6,069 bases of DNA from DASWIG01 sp965371445 (GCA_965371445.1 CBDUYN010000315.1:1-6069), one strand, 5' to 3'; counted from the first letter of the stretch, positions 1 through 6,069 are shown. Notes: a model not told the origin generated them from the sequence alone. Made by a program: numbers and translations.

Positions 1-60
1 CGGGATGCCACCGTCGAGGCCGGCGCAACTCCCCCGGTCATGTCCTACGCCGCCCCGTAG
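1..60 (+). CDS. Possible 3' end of an upstream gene (partial)
   Basis: Frame 1 is open from the window edge to a TAG stop at 58-60, giving a 19-residue tail that ends in SYAAP. About 16 of 19 wobble positions are G or C, more than at the other two codon positions, and the base composition becomes less GC-rich right after the stop. Both facts fit the end of a real gene. The evidence is thin: a minus-strand frame starting with ATG at position 41 is also open to the window edge and shares the same wobble positions, so a divergent gene start cannot be excluded. No function can be assigned. Confidence 0.3.
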   Translation, partial: RDATVEAGATPPVMSYAAP

Positions 61-129
61 CGAGAACCTCAGAATATGCATGTGTCGCATCAGCGGCCAG
101 AAAGTTCAAACTGAGCCACGCAGCCGCGC

Positions 130-135
130 TACAAT
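130..135 (+). promoter_or_regulatory. Candidate -10 element for the phosphoesterase gene
   Basis: TACAAT matches the sigma-70 -10 consensus at 5 of 6 positions and ends 10 bases before the ATG at 146. A weak -35-like TTCAAA lies at 105-110, but its 19-bp spacing is long. If the hexamer is used, transcription would begin within a few bases of the start codon, giving a leaderless or nearly leaderless mRNA. This agrees with the absence of a purine-rich ribosome binding site before the ATG. Confidence 0.4.
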
Positions 136-145
136 CCTGCGCGCC

Positions 146-1033
146 ATGAGGAAGCTCGCCATCCTCGCCGACATCCACGGCAACGTCCCGGCCCTTGAAG
201 CCGTGCTCGACGACGTCGCCGGCCAGGGCGTCGACGAGGTCCTCGTCGGCGGCGACCTGGTCGGACGGGGCCCCGAGGGCTCGGCGGTCGTCCACCGGAT
301 CCGTGAGCTCGGCTTGGCGTCGATCGGCGGCAACCACGAGGACTATCTGCTGGCCTTCAAGCGGGGAGAGATCCCCGACCTATGGCGGACCAGCCGCGAG
401 TGGGCCGCGGCGCGCTGGATGGCCGCCGAGCTCGACGACGAGGCCGCCGCCTTCGTCGAGGCGCTGCCCTTCTCGCTCGGGCGCGAAGGCTTGCGCCTCG
501 TCCACGGGAGGCCGGACACCAACCGCGACGGGATCGGCTCGTGGACCTCCGACGACGAGCTTCTCTCCCTCCAGTCGCAGGTGGAGGAAGACGTCCTCGT
601 CTGTGCCCACACGCACCGTCCGATGGTCCGCGAAACGTCGCGAGGGCTCGCCGTCAACGTCGGGGCGGTGGGGCTGCCGTTCAACCGCGACCGGCGGGCC
701 CAGTACGCGGTCTTCGACCGTGGGGGCCGGTGGGGCTGGGAGGTGGAGCTTCGCCAGGTGTCCTACGACCTGGAGCGGATCTTCGAGGTCTACGAGACTT
801 CGGGCTTCCTCGCGGCCGGAGAGGCCACCTCACGGCTGCTTCGGCTCGAGCTGGAACATGCTGCACCGTTGCTCGTTCCATTCATCGAGTGGGCGCGCCG
901 ACGCGGTGTCGAAGCGACGGTCGACGAGCTCAAAGCCTTCTACCTCTTCCATCCGCCGGGGACACCGCTGCGGGATTACTTCAAGCGTCTGCGGGAGCTC
1001 TCTTCGGACAACGGAGGCAACCCCTCACCCTGA
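146..1033 (+). CDS. Metallophosphoesterase (calcineurin-like fold)
   Basis: This 295-residue protein is a predicted cytoplasmic, dinuclear-metal phosphoesterase; no signal peptide or membrane segment is visible. All signature motifs of the calcineurin-like superfamily are present in order: D9-x-H11-G-N, GGD37, G-N63-H64-E, H120-G, and A-H155-T-H157, followed by the NVGAVG strand at 171-176. The last metal motif reads AHTH rather than the commoner GHTH, with both histidines kept. The layout resembles the YfcE/ApaH-like branch, whose members hydrolyse phosphodiesters, nucleotides or phosphoproteins; the substrate cannot be read from sequence. Residues from about 237 to the end form a mostly helical tail beyond the usual fold that I do not recognise. 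The ATG at 146 was chosen because it directly precedes the first metal motif. The frame is open back to position 5, but that upstream stretch looks non-coding. The gene overlaps the convergent kinase gene by 9 bp, so it is probably transcribed alone. Confidence 0.92.
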   Translation: MRKLAILADIHGNVPALEAVLDDVAGQGVDEVLVGGDLVGRGPEGSAVVHRIRELGLASIGGNHEDYLLAFKRGEIPDLWRTSREWAAARWMAAELDDEAAAFVEALPFSLGREGLRLVHGRPDTNRDGIGSWTSDDELLSLQSQVEEDVLVCAHTHRPMVRETSRGLAVNVGAVGLPFNRDRRAQYAVFDRGGRWGWEVELRQVSYDLERIFEVYETSGFLAAGEATSRLLRLELEHAAPLLVPFIEWARRRGVEATVDELKAFYLFHPPGTPLRDYFKRLRELSSDNGGNPSP

Positions 1034-3112
1034 ATCCCGGGGCCGGACGACGAGGCGGCTCGGCAGGGTGATGGTGATCTCCGTCCCGTGCCCCTGGACG
1101 CTCCGGACGCCGAGGGTCCCGCCGTGCTCGGTCAGGATGCCGTGGCTGATGGAGAGGCCGAGGCCCGTCCCGCCACCCTTCGGCCGGGCGGTGAAGAAAG
1201 GATCGAAGATCCGCCGCCGGACGAGCTCGCTCATGCCGCGGCCGGTGTCGCGGATCGAGATCGAGAGGCGTCCGCCGGCCTCGCGGCTCGTAGTCAGGGT
1301 GATCGTGCCCTTGCCGTCGATGGCCTGGACGGCGTTGACGAGCACGCTCATGAAGACCTGCTTGATCTGGCTCTCGTAGCACTCGACCCGCGGGAGCTCG
1401 CCGTAGTGCTTGACCACTCGGATCCGGTCCTTGAGCCGGTCGCGTAGGAGGCTCAGGGTGGAGTCGAGCGCCTCGTGGAGGTCGATGCTCGAGATCGTGA
1501 CCTCTTCCGGGCGGGAGAACGTCCGCAGGCCCTGGACGATTTCGGTGGTCCGTGCTGCCCCTTCGCTGACGAGCTTCAGCGACTCGTCGATCTTGCCGCT
1601 CACCTCCTCGAAGCCCTCACGCTTCTCCTCGGTCACGAGATCCGCCAGGGAAGCGACCCGGCGCCTGAGCTCCGGCACCGCGTCGCTCACCGCCCGGACC
1701 GGGTGCTTGATCTCGTGGACGACGCCGGCGACGAGCTGTCCCAGCGAGGCGAGCCTCTCCGAACGCAGGAGCTTCTCCTGCGCCGCCAGGGTTTCGCGGT
1801 TCTTCCGGGTCAGGTTGCGGCTTTTCTCCTCGAGCTCGCGGGTACGTTCCCTGACCCGTTTCTCGAGCTCGCGGTTCAAGGCGTCGAGCTCGCGGTGCAG
1901 GAGTCCGAAGCGCTGGGAGAGGGTCGCCGTCATGGCGAGGATGAAAAACAGGAAGGCCCAGGCCGGCCATGGGGGGACTTCCCTGCCGAGCAGCTGAAGC
2001 CCTACGTAAACGAGCACCGTGGCGGCCAGGAGCAAGCCGGCCGCTCCGATCAGCTTCTCTTCGCTCTTACCGCCACGGATCGCCGTGACGCAGACTACCG
2101 CCATGATCGGGAAAAACGCCAGAGAGAAGACGGCCCGAGCGCTGTAGGTCGCGAGCAGCCACTCCAGGGGAATTCCCAGGGCCGCGACCGCCAGGACCAG
2201 GTGAAGGACCTGGTAGACCCGCAGCGGCCGTCGTATCTGGCGTCGCAGCAGGACCCAGAGGAACTGGATCTGGGCGGTCATCGCGAGGTGCTTTCCGGCC
2301 GAGCTCAAGCGTTCGACGAGCGAGCCCTCGGAGGTTAGCTCCCAGACCCAGGGCGAGATCAGGAAATTGACCGCGGCGAAGCTCAAGGTGAGGAGACCAA
2401 ACCAGAGGTACTCGCTGTCCTCGCGACGATGGTGGAAGAGCGCGAGGTGATAGAGGCCGACGAGGGCGAAGAAAAACGACAGGACCAAGGCCGGCACGCT
2501 GGCGTACAGCGAGCGCAGGTGCTCGCGGTCGGCGCGGGCGGCCAGGGTCTCGAAGTCGCCGAACGTGATCGTCTTGCCGGTCGGCCCCGTTTCGAGGGCG
2601 CGTTGGCTCAGTCCCTCCAGGCGATCGAAGCGCAAGGCGAGGAGCAGCGTCCCCTCGTCTCGAATCGCCTCGCGGGGGATCCGAAAGACCCGCGACCCGG
2701 CGATGGCGATGCCGCCGGGATCTTCGGACGTAGCCGCGAAGCGGCCGCCGGCGTAGAGGTCGTAGCGTCCATAGCGCGCCGCGCCGAGAAGGAGCGCCGG
2801 GCCGCTCGGTGTCAGCTCGTTCCTCCAGCCGTCGGCGAGGACGACCTGTCGTCGAAACCAGACCGTCTTGGCGTCTCCGAGACCCAGATCCTCCCAGGTG
2901 GCCGGAAGCGTCACCTGCTGCCAGCCAGAGTCGTCGAGATCCGGCGCCGCCCAGGCGAGATCCGTGCCGGCCTGGGCGAGCCACGCTCCGGCAAGGGAGA
3001 TCGTGCCAGGCGGATCCTCGGCCAGCGTCCGGGGGCTCGCCACGAGCCACAGGACGGCCGCAAGGGTGAAGACGGGCCCCGATCGAAGGGTAGAGAAAAA
3101 CGTACGCTCCAT
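1025..3112 (-). CDS. 7TMR-DISM type sensor histidine kinase
   Basis: A 695-residue membrane histidine kinase. Residues 1-31 look like a Sec signal peptide. Residues 36-165 form an extracytoplasmic beta-rich domain resembling the jelly-roll sugar-binding domain of glycoside hydrolase family 2 (DDSGWQQVTLP at 60-70, WFRRQV at 85-90). Seven hydrophobic segments follow near 203-226, 234-257, 274-290, 299-320, 327-345, 354-375 and 381-399, the layout of 7TMR-DISM receptors. A charged coiled coil spans about 400-455. The kinase core has an H-box with phospho-acceptor H466, an N-box with N593, a G1 box D622-TGRG, an F-box FDPFF at 636-640 and a G2 box GGGTGLGLS at 646-654. The H-box reads HEIKHP, with His470 where Asn or Thr is usual. 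No receiver domain or response regulator is present in the window. The gene lies 28 bp downstream of the peptidase gene and is probably co-transcribed with it. The ligand is unknown. The ATG at 3112 is supported by its ribosome binding site and by the signal peptide that follows. Confidence 0.94.
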   Translation of the reverse strand: MERTFFSTLRSGPVFTLAAVLWLVASPRTLAEDPPGTISLAGAWLAQAGTDLAWAAPDLDDSGWQQVTLPATWEDLGLGDAKTVWFRRQVVLADGWRNELTPSGPALLLGAARYGRYDLYAGGRFAATSEDPGGIAIAGSRVFRIPREAIRDEGTLLLALRFDRLEGLSQRALETGPTGKTITFGDFETLAARADREHLRSLYASVPALVLSFFFALVGLYHLALFHHRREDSEYLWFGLLTLSFAAVNFLISPWVWELTSEGSLVERLSSAGKHLAMTAQIQFLWVLLRRQIRRPLRVYQVLHLVLAVAALGIPLEWLLATYSARAVFSLAFFPIMAVVCVTAIRGGKSEEKLIGAAGLLLAATVLVYVGLQLLGREVPPWPAWAFLFFILAMTATLSQRFGLLHRELDALNRELEKRVRERTRELEEKSRNLTRKNRETLAAQEKLLRSERLASLGQLVAGVVHEIKHPVRAVSDAVPELRRRVASLADLVTEEKREGFEEVSGKIDESLKLVSEGAARTTEIVQGLRTFSRPEEVTISSIDLHEALDSTLSLLRDRLKDRIRVVKHYGELPRVECYESQIKQVFMSVLVNAVQAIDGKGTITLTTSREAGGRLSISIRDTGRGMSELVRRRIFDPFFTARPKGGGTGLGLSISHGILTEHGGTLGVRSVQGHGTEITITLPSRLVVRPRDSG

Positions 3113-3119
3113 GAACGAA

Positions 3120-3126
3120 CACCTCT
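3120..3126 (-). promoter_or_regulatory. Ribosome binding site of the kinase gene
   Basis: The minus strand reads AGAGGTG, a good match to the anti-Shine-Dalgarno sequence, 7 nt before the ATG at 3112. It sits inside the 28-bp gap after the peptidase stop. The kinase can therefore initiate on its own from a shared transcript, and this supports the chosen start. Confidence 0.75.
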
Positions 3127-3140
3127 GCCAGCCCGGGACG

Positions 3141-5990
3141 TCACTCCCCCCGGTACGGCACCCCCTCCGTCATCCATTCCGGAGCCGGCTCGCCCTTCAA
3201 GTGATGGTCGAGATACTCCTTCATCTTGATTGAGTAGTCGAGCTTGTTGGCGTACTTTTTGGGATGATGCCCCTCGCCGCGGTACTGGAGAAAGATGACG
3301 TCCTTGCCGAGGCGGCGCATGGCGAGGTAGAGCTCGATTCCCTGGTACCACGGCACCGCCCCGTCTTCGTCGCCGAACATGGTGAGCAGAGGAGTTTCGA
3401 TCCGATCGGCAAAAAACACCGGGGAGTTCTCGATGTAGCGCTCCGGGACCTCCCAGAGGCTGCCGCCGAGGCGGCTCTGCGACCGTTCGTACTGGAACTG
3501 GCGGGCAAGGCCCGTCTCCCAGCGGATGCCGCTGTAAGCCGAGGTCATGTTCGACACCGGCGCCCCCGCGATCGCCGCCTTGAAGATGTTCGTCTGCGTG
3601 ATGACGAAAGCGGTCTGGTAACCCGACCAGGAGTGCCCGTGCAGACCGATGGCGTCGGGATCCGCGATCCCGATGTCGATCAACTTCTGCACCCCGGGGA
3701 CGAGGCATTTCGTCGCCGAGAAACCCGGACGGCCGATCTCGAAACGGATGTCGGGCAAAAAGACCGCGTAGCCGTTCGAGGCGTAGAGCGGAAAGCTCGG
3801 CCGGTGGTTGACGACGGGCTCGTTGAACTGATGGAGGCGTTGCGAGAAGAACCGGTAGAAATAGACGAGCACCGGGTAGCGTTTCCCCGGCTCGTAGTTG
3901 CCGGGCTTGATCAGGATCCCCTGGAGGGGGATGCCGTCGGCGCTCGACCACTCGACGAGCTCCGGGGAGCCCCAGGCGAAATCCGTGATCTGCGGGTTGA
4001 CCGTGCTGAGCTTCCGGGGTTCCTTGACGTCGGGGCCCGAGATCCACAGGTCCGGGAATTCGTTGTAGCTTTCCCGGGTGAAGAGGATCCGCTCCGCGTC
4101 CTCGGCCTTGGCGAGAAAGTTGAGGCGGTGGCCGCCGTCGCCGTAGAGCTTTTCGGTGCCACTCCGGCCGAGCTCCGCCGCGTAGAAAGCGTCGTGCTTT
4201 TCTTTGTCGTGGTAGCCCCGCAAGAGAAGCCGTGCGCCGGGCTTAAGGACGTCCTCCTCGGGATCGAGGTCGATCAGGCGAAAGACGAGCTCCTCCTCGC
4301 GTCCGGCGGTCAGCCGCAGCGGCCCGGAGCCGTCGAGGCGAAACTGCCAGGCGTCGTACTTGTCGTAGATCACGACGGCGCTTTCGTCGGCGACCCATTC
4401 CGCTAGCCCATAGCCCGGCGCCGGCTGCGGATAGTCGTGGTCCTCGTTGGCGAAGGGGACGCCGAGCGAGCCGGTCAGGTTCCTCGTCGTCGCGTCGTCG
4501 GCGTCGAAGAGGTGCCAGTCGCCGGCCTGGTAGAAGACGACGAAGCGGCCGCCGGGCGAAAGCGAAAGGGACCTCCCGCCCCGCCCACGTCGCAGCCGCT
4601 CCCGGACGAGCTGGCGCTCGCCGCTCACGAGGTCGACGACGTAGAGGTCCGAGTACCGTCCGTCCCAGGTCACCTCCTTCAAATAGGGGGTGTCGGCCAG
4701 TCCGAGGGCGGAGCGGGAATTCTCGGAGGTCAGGATCTGGCGCATCTCAAGGTCTGCCAGGGCCGTGACCTCTCCGGATCCGCGGTGGTAGACCGCGCGG
4801 TAGGTACGGTCTTTTTCCTGCTTCCATTGCTTCTTCTGGTTGGGAACGATCAAAGGATCGTTCCAATGCCAGACGTCGACTTCGCGTTTCTCAAGAATCG
4901 CCTCGACGTCGTAGGGATCGAAAGGTTCTTCGTCTTCGTCTTCTTGGTCTTCCTCATCCTCGACGGGTTTGAAGCCAAAGAAGAGGCGCTCGCCGTCGCG
5001 GCTCCAGGCGAGGTCGTTCTTCGACGGAATCGTCCAGCCCTCGGGAGCGTCGTCACGGCTTGCGACGCTCCGGGCTCCACCCTGGTCCCAGGTGTGGAGC
5101 CGGGCGTCGCCGGGCTCGTCGTCCTCTACGGCGGCTTCGAGGAAAGCGAGACGGCTCACCTCTTTTGCCCAGACGAGGTGGGTGTAGCGTCCCTTTTCCA
5201 GGTGGGCGAGCGTTTCCTCCGTGCCGTCCTGGCCGAGATGGCGCAGATAGGCACCGTTGCCCTCGCCTTGCGGGGCCGACACGGCGTAGGCGAAAGCGGT
5301 CGACGCTTCGTCGAAGGCGTACTCCGTCACGTGCTCAAGATGGATTTCGTCACCGCTTTCGAGCTCACGCAAGACCAGCTTTGTGCCGAGGTCCTTCTTT
5401 TTGTCTTTGTCCTTGTCATCGTCCTCGGCCTTCTCTTTCTTCTCCAGCGGCTCGTCGGCCTCGGTTTCCTCTTCAGTCTCGTCCTTGTCCTTCTCCTCTT
5501 CCTCGGCGAAGAGCTTGTAGGCGATGAAGCGTCCGTCCTCGGAGAAGGCGAAAGACTCGACTCTTTCGATGCGGACCTCGGCGCCGTCGCGGAGGTCGAG
5601 CAGGGCGAGGCCGGTCTTCGGTTTGTCCTCCTCGTCTTTGTCCTTGCCTTGGCCGTCTTTCTCGCGTTCCTCGAGCGTCGGCTCGATCTTGGCGGCCACC
5701 CACCGTCCATCGGCCGAGATCTGGGGTGAGGCGCCGCGTTCGATGCGGTGCTCGGTTTCGTCGCGGGTGGAGCGAGCGACCGCTTCGCCGTCGCCGCGGT
5801 CGACTTTCAAGGTGTAGGCGATCCAGTGGCCGTCTTTGGACAGGACGGCGTCGTGGAGGGTGTGAAACTTCATCAGGTCGGTGAGCTCGAGGGGCCGGCC
5901 ACCGGCGAGCGCCACCGCCGCCGGGAGGGCGGCGAGGGCGAGGGCGAAGACGTAGGCGAGTCGGCGAAGGATCTTACGGGCTGAAGGCAT
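3141..5990 (-). CDS. Secreted S9 family serine peptidase (POP/DPP-like)
   Basis: A 949-residue exported serine peptidase. The start has a basic n-region, a hydrophobic stretch at about 11-29 and an ALA signal-peptidase site before G30; there is no lipobox. Residues of about 40-670 are WD/TolB-like beta-propeller repeats (for example SADGRW, SEDGRF, SPGGRF). Residues of about 675-935 are the alpha/beta-hydrolase domain. By family alignment the triad is Ser787 (in GHSWSG), Asp876 (in GDEDGAVP) and His908 (in GEGHHP), and Tyr712 is the likely oxyanion tyrosine. Family members cleave short peptides, often after proline, so a role in extracytoplasmic peptide degradation is expected; specificity is not readable here. 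It is longer than typical DPP4-like enzymes (about 700-770 residues), partly because of acidic and lysine-rich inserts near 104-125, 162-199 and 343-358. The ATG at 5990 was preferred over the in-frame ATG at 6017 because it has a strong ribosome binding site and gives a proper signal peptide. It appears to be the first gene of an operon with the downstream kinase. Confidence 0.93.
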   Translation of the reverse strand: MPSARKILRRLAYVFALALAALPAAVALAGGRPLELTDLMKFHTLHDAVLSKDGHWIAYTLKVDRGDGEAVARSTRDETEHRIERGASPQISADGRWVAAKIEPTLEEREKDGQGKDKDEEDKPKTGLALLDLRDGAEVRIERVESFAFSEDGRFIAYKLFAEEEEKDKDETEEETEADEPLEKKEKAEDDDKDKDKKKDLGTKLVLRELESGDEIHLEHVTEYAFDEASTAFAYAVSAPQGEGNGAYLRHLGQDGTEETLAHLEKGRYTHLVWAKEVSRLAFLEAAVEDDEPGDARLHTWDQGGARSVASRDDAPEGWTIPSKNDLAWSRDGERLFFGFKPVEDEEDQEDEDEEPFDPYDVEAILEKREVDVWHWNDPLIVPNQKKQWKQEKDRTYRAVYHRGSGEVTALADLEMRQILTSENSRSALGLADTPYLKEVTWDGRYSDLYVVDLVSGERQLVRERLRRGRGGRSLSLSPGGRFVVFYQAGDWHLFDADDATTRNLTGSLGVPFANEDHDYPQPAPGYGLAEWVADESAVVIYDKYDAWQFRLDGSGPLRLTAGREEELVFRLIDLDPEEDVLKPGARLLLRGYHDKEKHDAFYAAELGRSGTEKLYGDGGHRLNFLAKAEDAERILFTRESYNEFPDLWISGPDVKEPRKLSTVNPQITDFAWGSPELVEWSSADGIPLQGILIKPGNYEPGKRYPVLVYFYRFFSQRLHQFNEPVVNHRPSFPLYASNGYAVFLPDIRFEIGRPGFSATKCLVPGVQKLIDIGIADPDAIGLHGHSWSGYQTAFVITQTNIFKAAIAGAPVSNMTSAYSGIRWETGLARQFQYERSQSRLGGSLWEVPERYIENSPVFFADRIETPLLTMFGDEDGAVPWYQGIELYLAMRRLGKDVIFLQYRGEGHHPKKYANKLDYSIKMKEYLDHHLKGEPAPEWMTEGVPYRGE
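4917..4964 (-). other. Third charged insert in the peptidase propeller
   Basis: Codons 343-358 are nearly all Asp and Glu, with no Lys, immediately after the strand RLFFGFKP. This is a purely acidic loop, unlike the two mixed-charge inserts nearer the N-terminus, and could bind divalent cations. That role is inference only. Confidence 0.75.
5394..5507 (-). other. Low-complexity Asp/Glu/Lys insert in the peptidase
   Basis: Codons 162-199 of the peptidase encode almost only Glu, Asp and Lys, with a few Thr, Ala, Pro and Leu. The minus strand is correspondingly purine-rich. The insert falls between two propeller repeats (after AYKLF and before TKLVLREL), so it is probably a flexible, solvent-exposed loop. 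It is the longest of three such inserts. Confidence 0.85.
5616..5681 (-). other. First charged insert in the peptidase propeller
   Basis: Codons 104-125 are dominated by Glu, Lys, Asp and Gly. They separate a strand that ends near WVAAKIEP from the next strand, which begins TGLALLDL. The position fits a surface loop in the first propeller blades. Confidence 0.75.
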
Positions 5991-5997
5991 AGAGGGT

Positions 5998-6004
5998 CTC
6001 CTAA
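5998..6004 (-). promoter_or_regulatory. Ribosome binding site of the peptidase gene
   Basis: The minus strand reads TTAGGAG, a strong Shine-Dalgarno match, 7 nt before the ATG at 5990. The alternative ATG at 6017 has no comparable site upstream, so this element decides the start. Confidence 0.8.
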
Positions 6005-6026
6005 GGGATGCGTTCATAGGTTCCGC

Positions 6027-6068
6027 AGGGCAGGCTCTTATGCCGTGCTCGGCATAAGAGCCTACCCT
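6027..6068. repeat. 42-bp near-perfect palindrome upstream of the peptidase
   Basis: The arm AGGCTCTTATGCC at 6032-6044 is exactly complementary to 6051-6063. The inner G6045 and C6050 also pair, leaving a 4-base loop. After one mismatch (6031/6064) a further 4 bp pair (6027-6030 with 6065-6068). In total 18 of 19 positions pair. It lies 36 bp before the peptidase ATG. No T-run follows on the peptidase side, so it is not a typical intrinsic terminator for transcription entering the operon. On the other side the window ends at once, so a terminator or promoter there cannot be judged. It could be an operator, a 5'-leader hairpin or a dispersed palindromic repeat. Confidence 0.8.
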
Positions 6069-6069
6069 A

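Noticed and set aside
1..41. Minus-strand ATG at 41, open to the left edge, as the start of a divergent gene
   Set aside because: There is no properly spaced ribosome binding site and only 13 codons are visible. The plus-strand reading that ends at the TAG at 58-60 fits the composition change slightly better. It cannot be fully excluded.
195..1379. 394-codon plus-strand open frame overlapping the phosphoesterase and the kinase 3' end
   Set aside because: Its translation is rich in Ser, Arg, Pro and Thr, typical of an out-of-frame reading of GC-rich genes. It crosses two well-supported genes.
2196..2214. 7-bp inverted repeat ACCAGGT/ACCTGGT inside the kinase gene
   Set aside because: Stems of this length are expected by chance in several kilobases of GC-rich coding DNA, and its position suggests no function.
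2911..4047. 378-codon minus-strand open frame spanning the peptidase-kinase junction
   Set aside because: It is a second frame over conserved parts of both genes, with Arg/Pro/Gly-rich composition and no motif. It is not a fusion or frameshifted product.
3264..4406. 380-codon plus-strand open frame opposite the peptidase catalytic half
   Set aside because: It is an antisense shadow in GC-rich DNA. It has no recognisable domain, and the opposite strand encodes the conserved hydrolase domain.
4437..5729. Long plus-strand open frame (430 codons) antisense to the peptidase, with a Leu/Val/Phe-rich stretch resembling membrane segments
   Set aside because: The hydrophobic stretch is the reverse complement of the Glu/Asp/Lys codons of the charged inserts. 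The frame has no family motif, while the minus strand holds a complete S9 peptidase with triad and signal peptide.
5991..6017. Peptidase start at the in-frame upstream ATG (6017)
   Set aside because: It has no ribosome binding site, and the 9 extra residues would lengthen the signal-peptide n-region. The ATG at 5990 has TTAGGAG at 7 nt.
6013..6018. TATGAA on the minus strand as a -10 element for the peptidase operon
   Set aside because: It matches only 4 of 6 consensus positions, and no acceptable -35 element lies 16-18 bp upstream, where the palindrome sits. The promoter may lie outside the window.

Overview
The window is compact, GC-rich bacterial DNA. Strong wobble-position GC bias produces long antisense shadow reading frames. 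It encodes three complete genes. The secreted serine peptidase and the extracytoplasmic-sensing kinase both carry Sec-type signal peptides. I see no phage, transposase, RNA-gene or CRISPR signature. The content (a large S9-family peptidase with charged inserts, a 7TMR-DISM type receptor kinase, a possibly leaderless start) fits a free-living, high-GC, protein-degrading Gram-negative such as an Acidobacteriota member. That placement is an impression, not a demonstrated assignment.

Layout, left to right. Positions 1-60 may be the last 19 codons of an upstream plus-strand gene; the same bases are also open on the minus strand. Positions 61-145 are a less GC-rich intergenic stretch holding a TACAAT -10-like element only 10 bases before the next start. 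Positions 146-1033 (+) encode a calcineurin-like metallophosphoesterase with all five family motifs and an unrecognised C-terminal tail. It converges with, and overlaps by 9 bp, the next gene.

Positions 1025-3112 (-) encode a 695-residue membrane histidine kinase: signal peptide, extracytoplasmic jelly-roll-like domain, seven membrane segments, coiled coil, then the kinase core. Positions 3141-5990 (-) encode a 949-residue secreted S9-family (prolyl oligopeptidase/dipeptidyl-peptidase-like) serine peptidase. The peptidase is transcribed first and the kinase follows after 28 bp. Both have good Shine-Dalgarno sites 7 nt from their ATG, so they look like a two-gene operon. At the right edge, upstream of the peptidase, lies a near-perfect 42-bp palindrome.

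Taken together, the likely functional unit is an exported peptidase coupled to a seven-transmembrane sensor kinase, with no response regulator in view. A plausible but unproven reading is that the kinase senses a product, substrate or consequence of the peptidase's activity. The phosphoesterase looks independent. I find no clearly novel system. The points most worth a second look are the peptidase-kinase pairing, an Asn-to-His substitution in the kinase H-box, the charged inserts in the peptidase propeller, and the edge palindrome.
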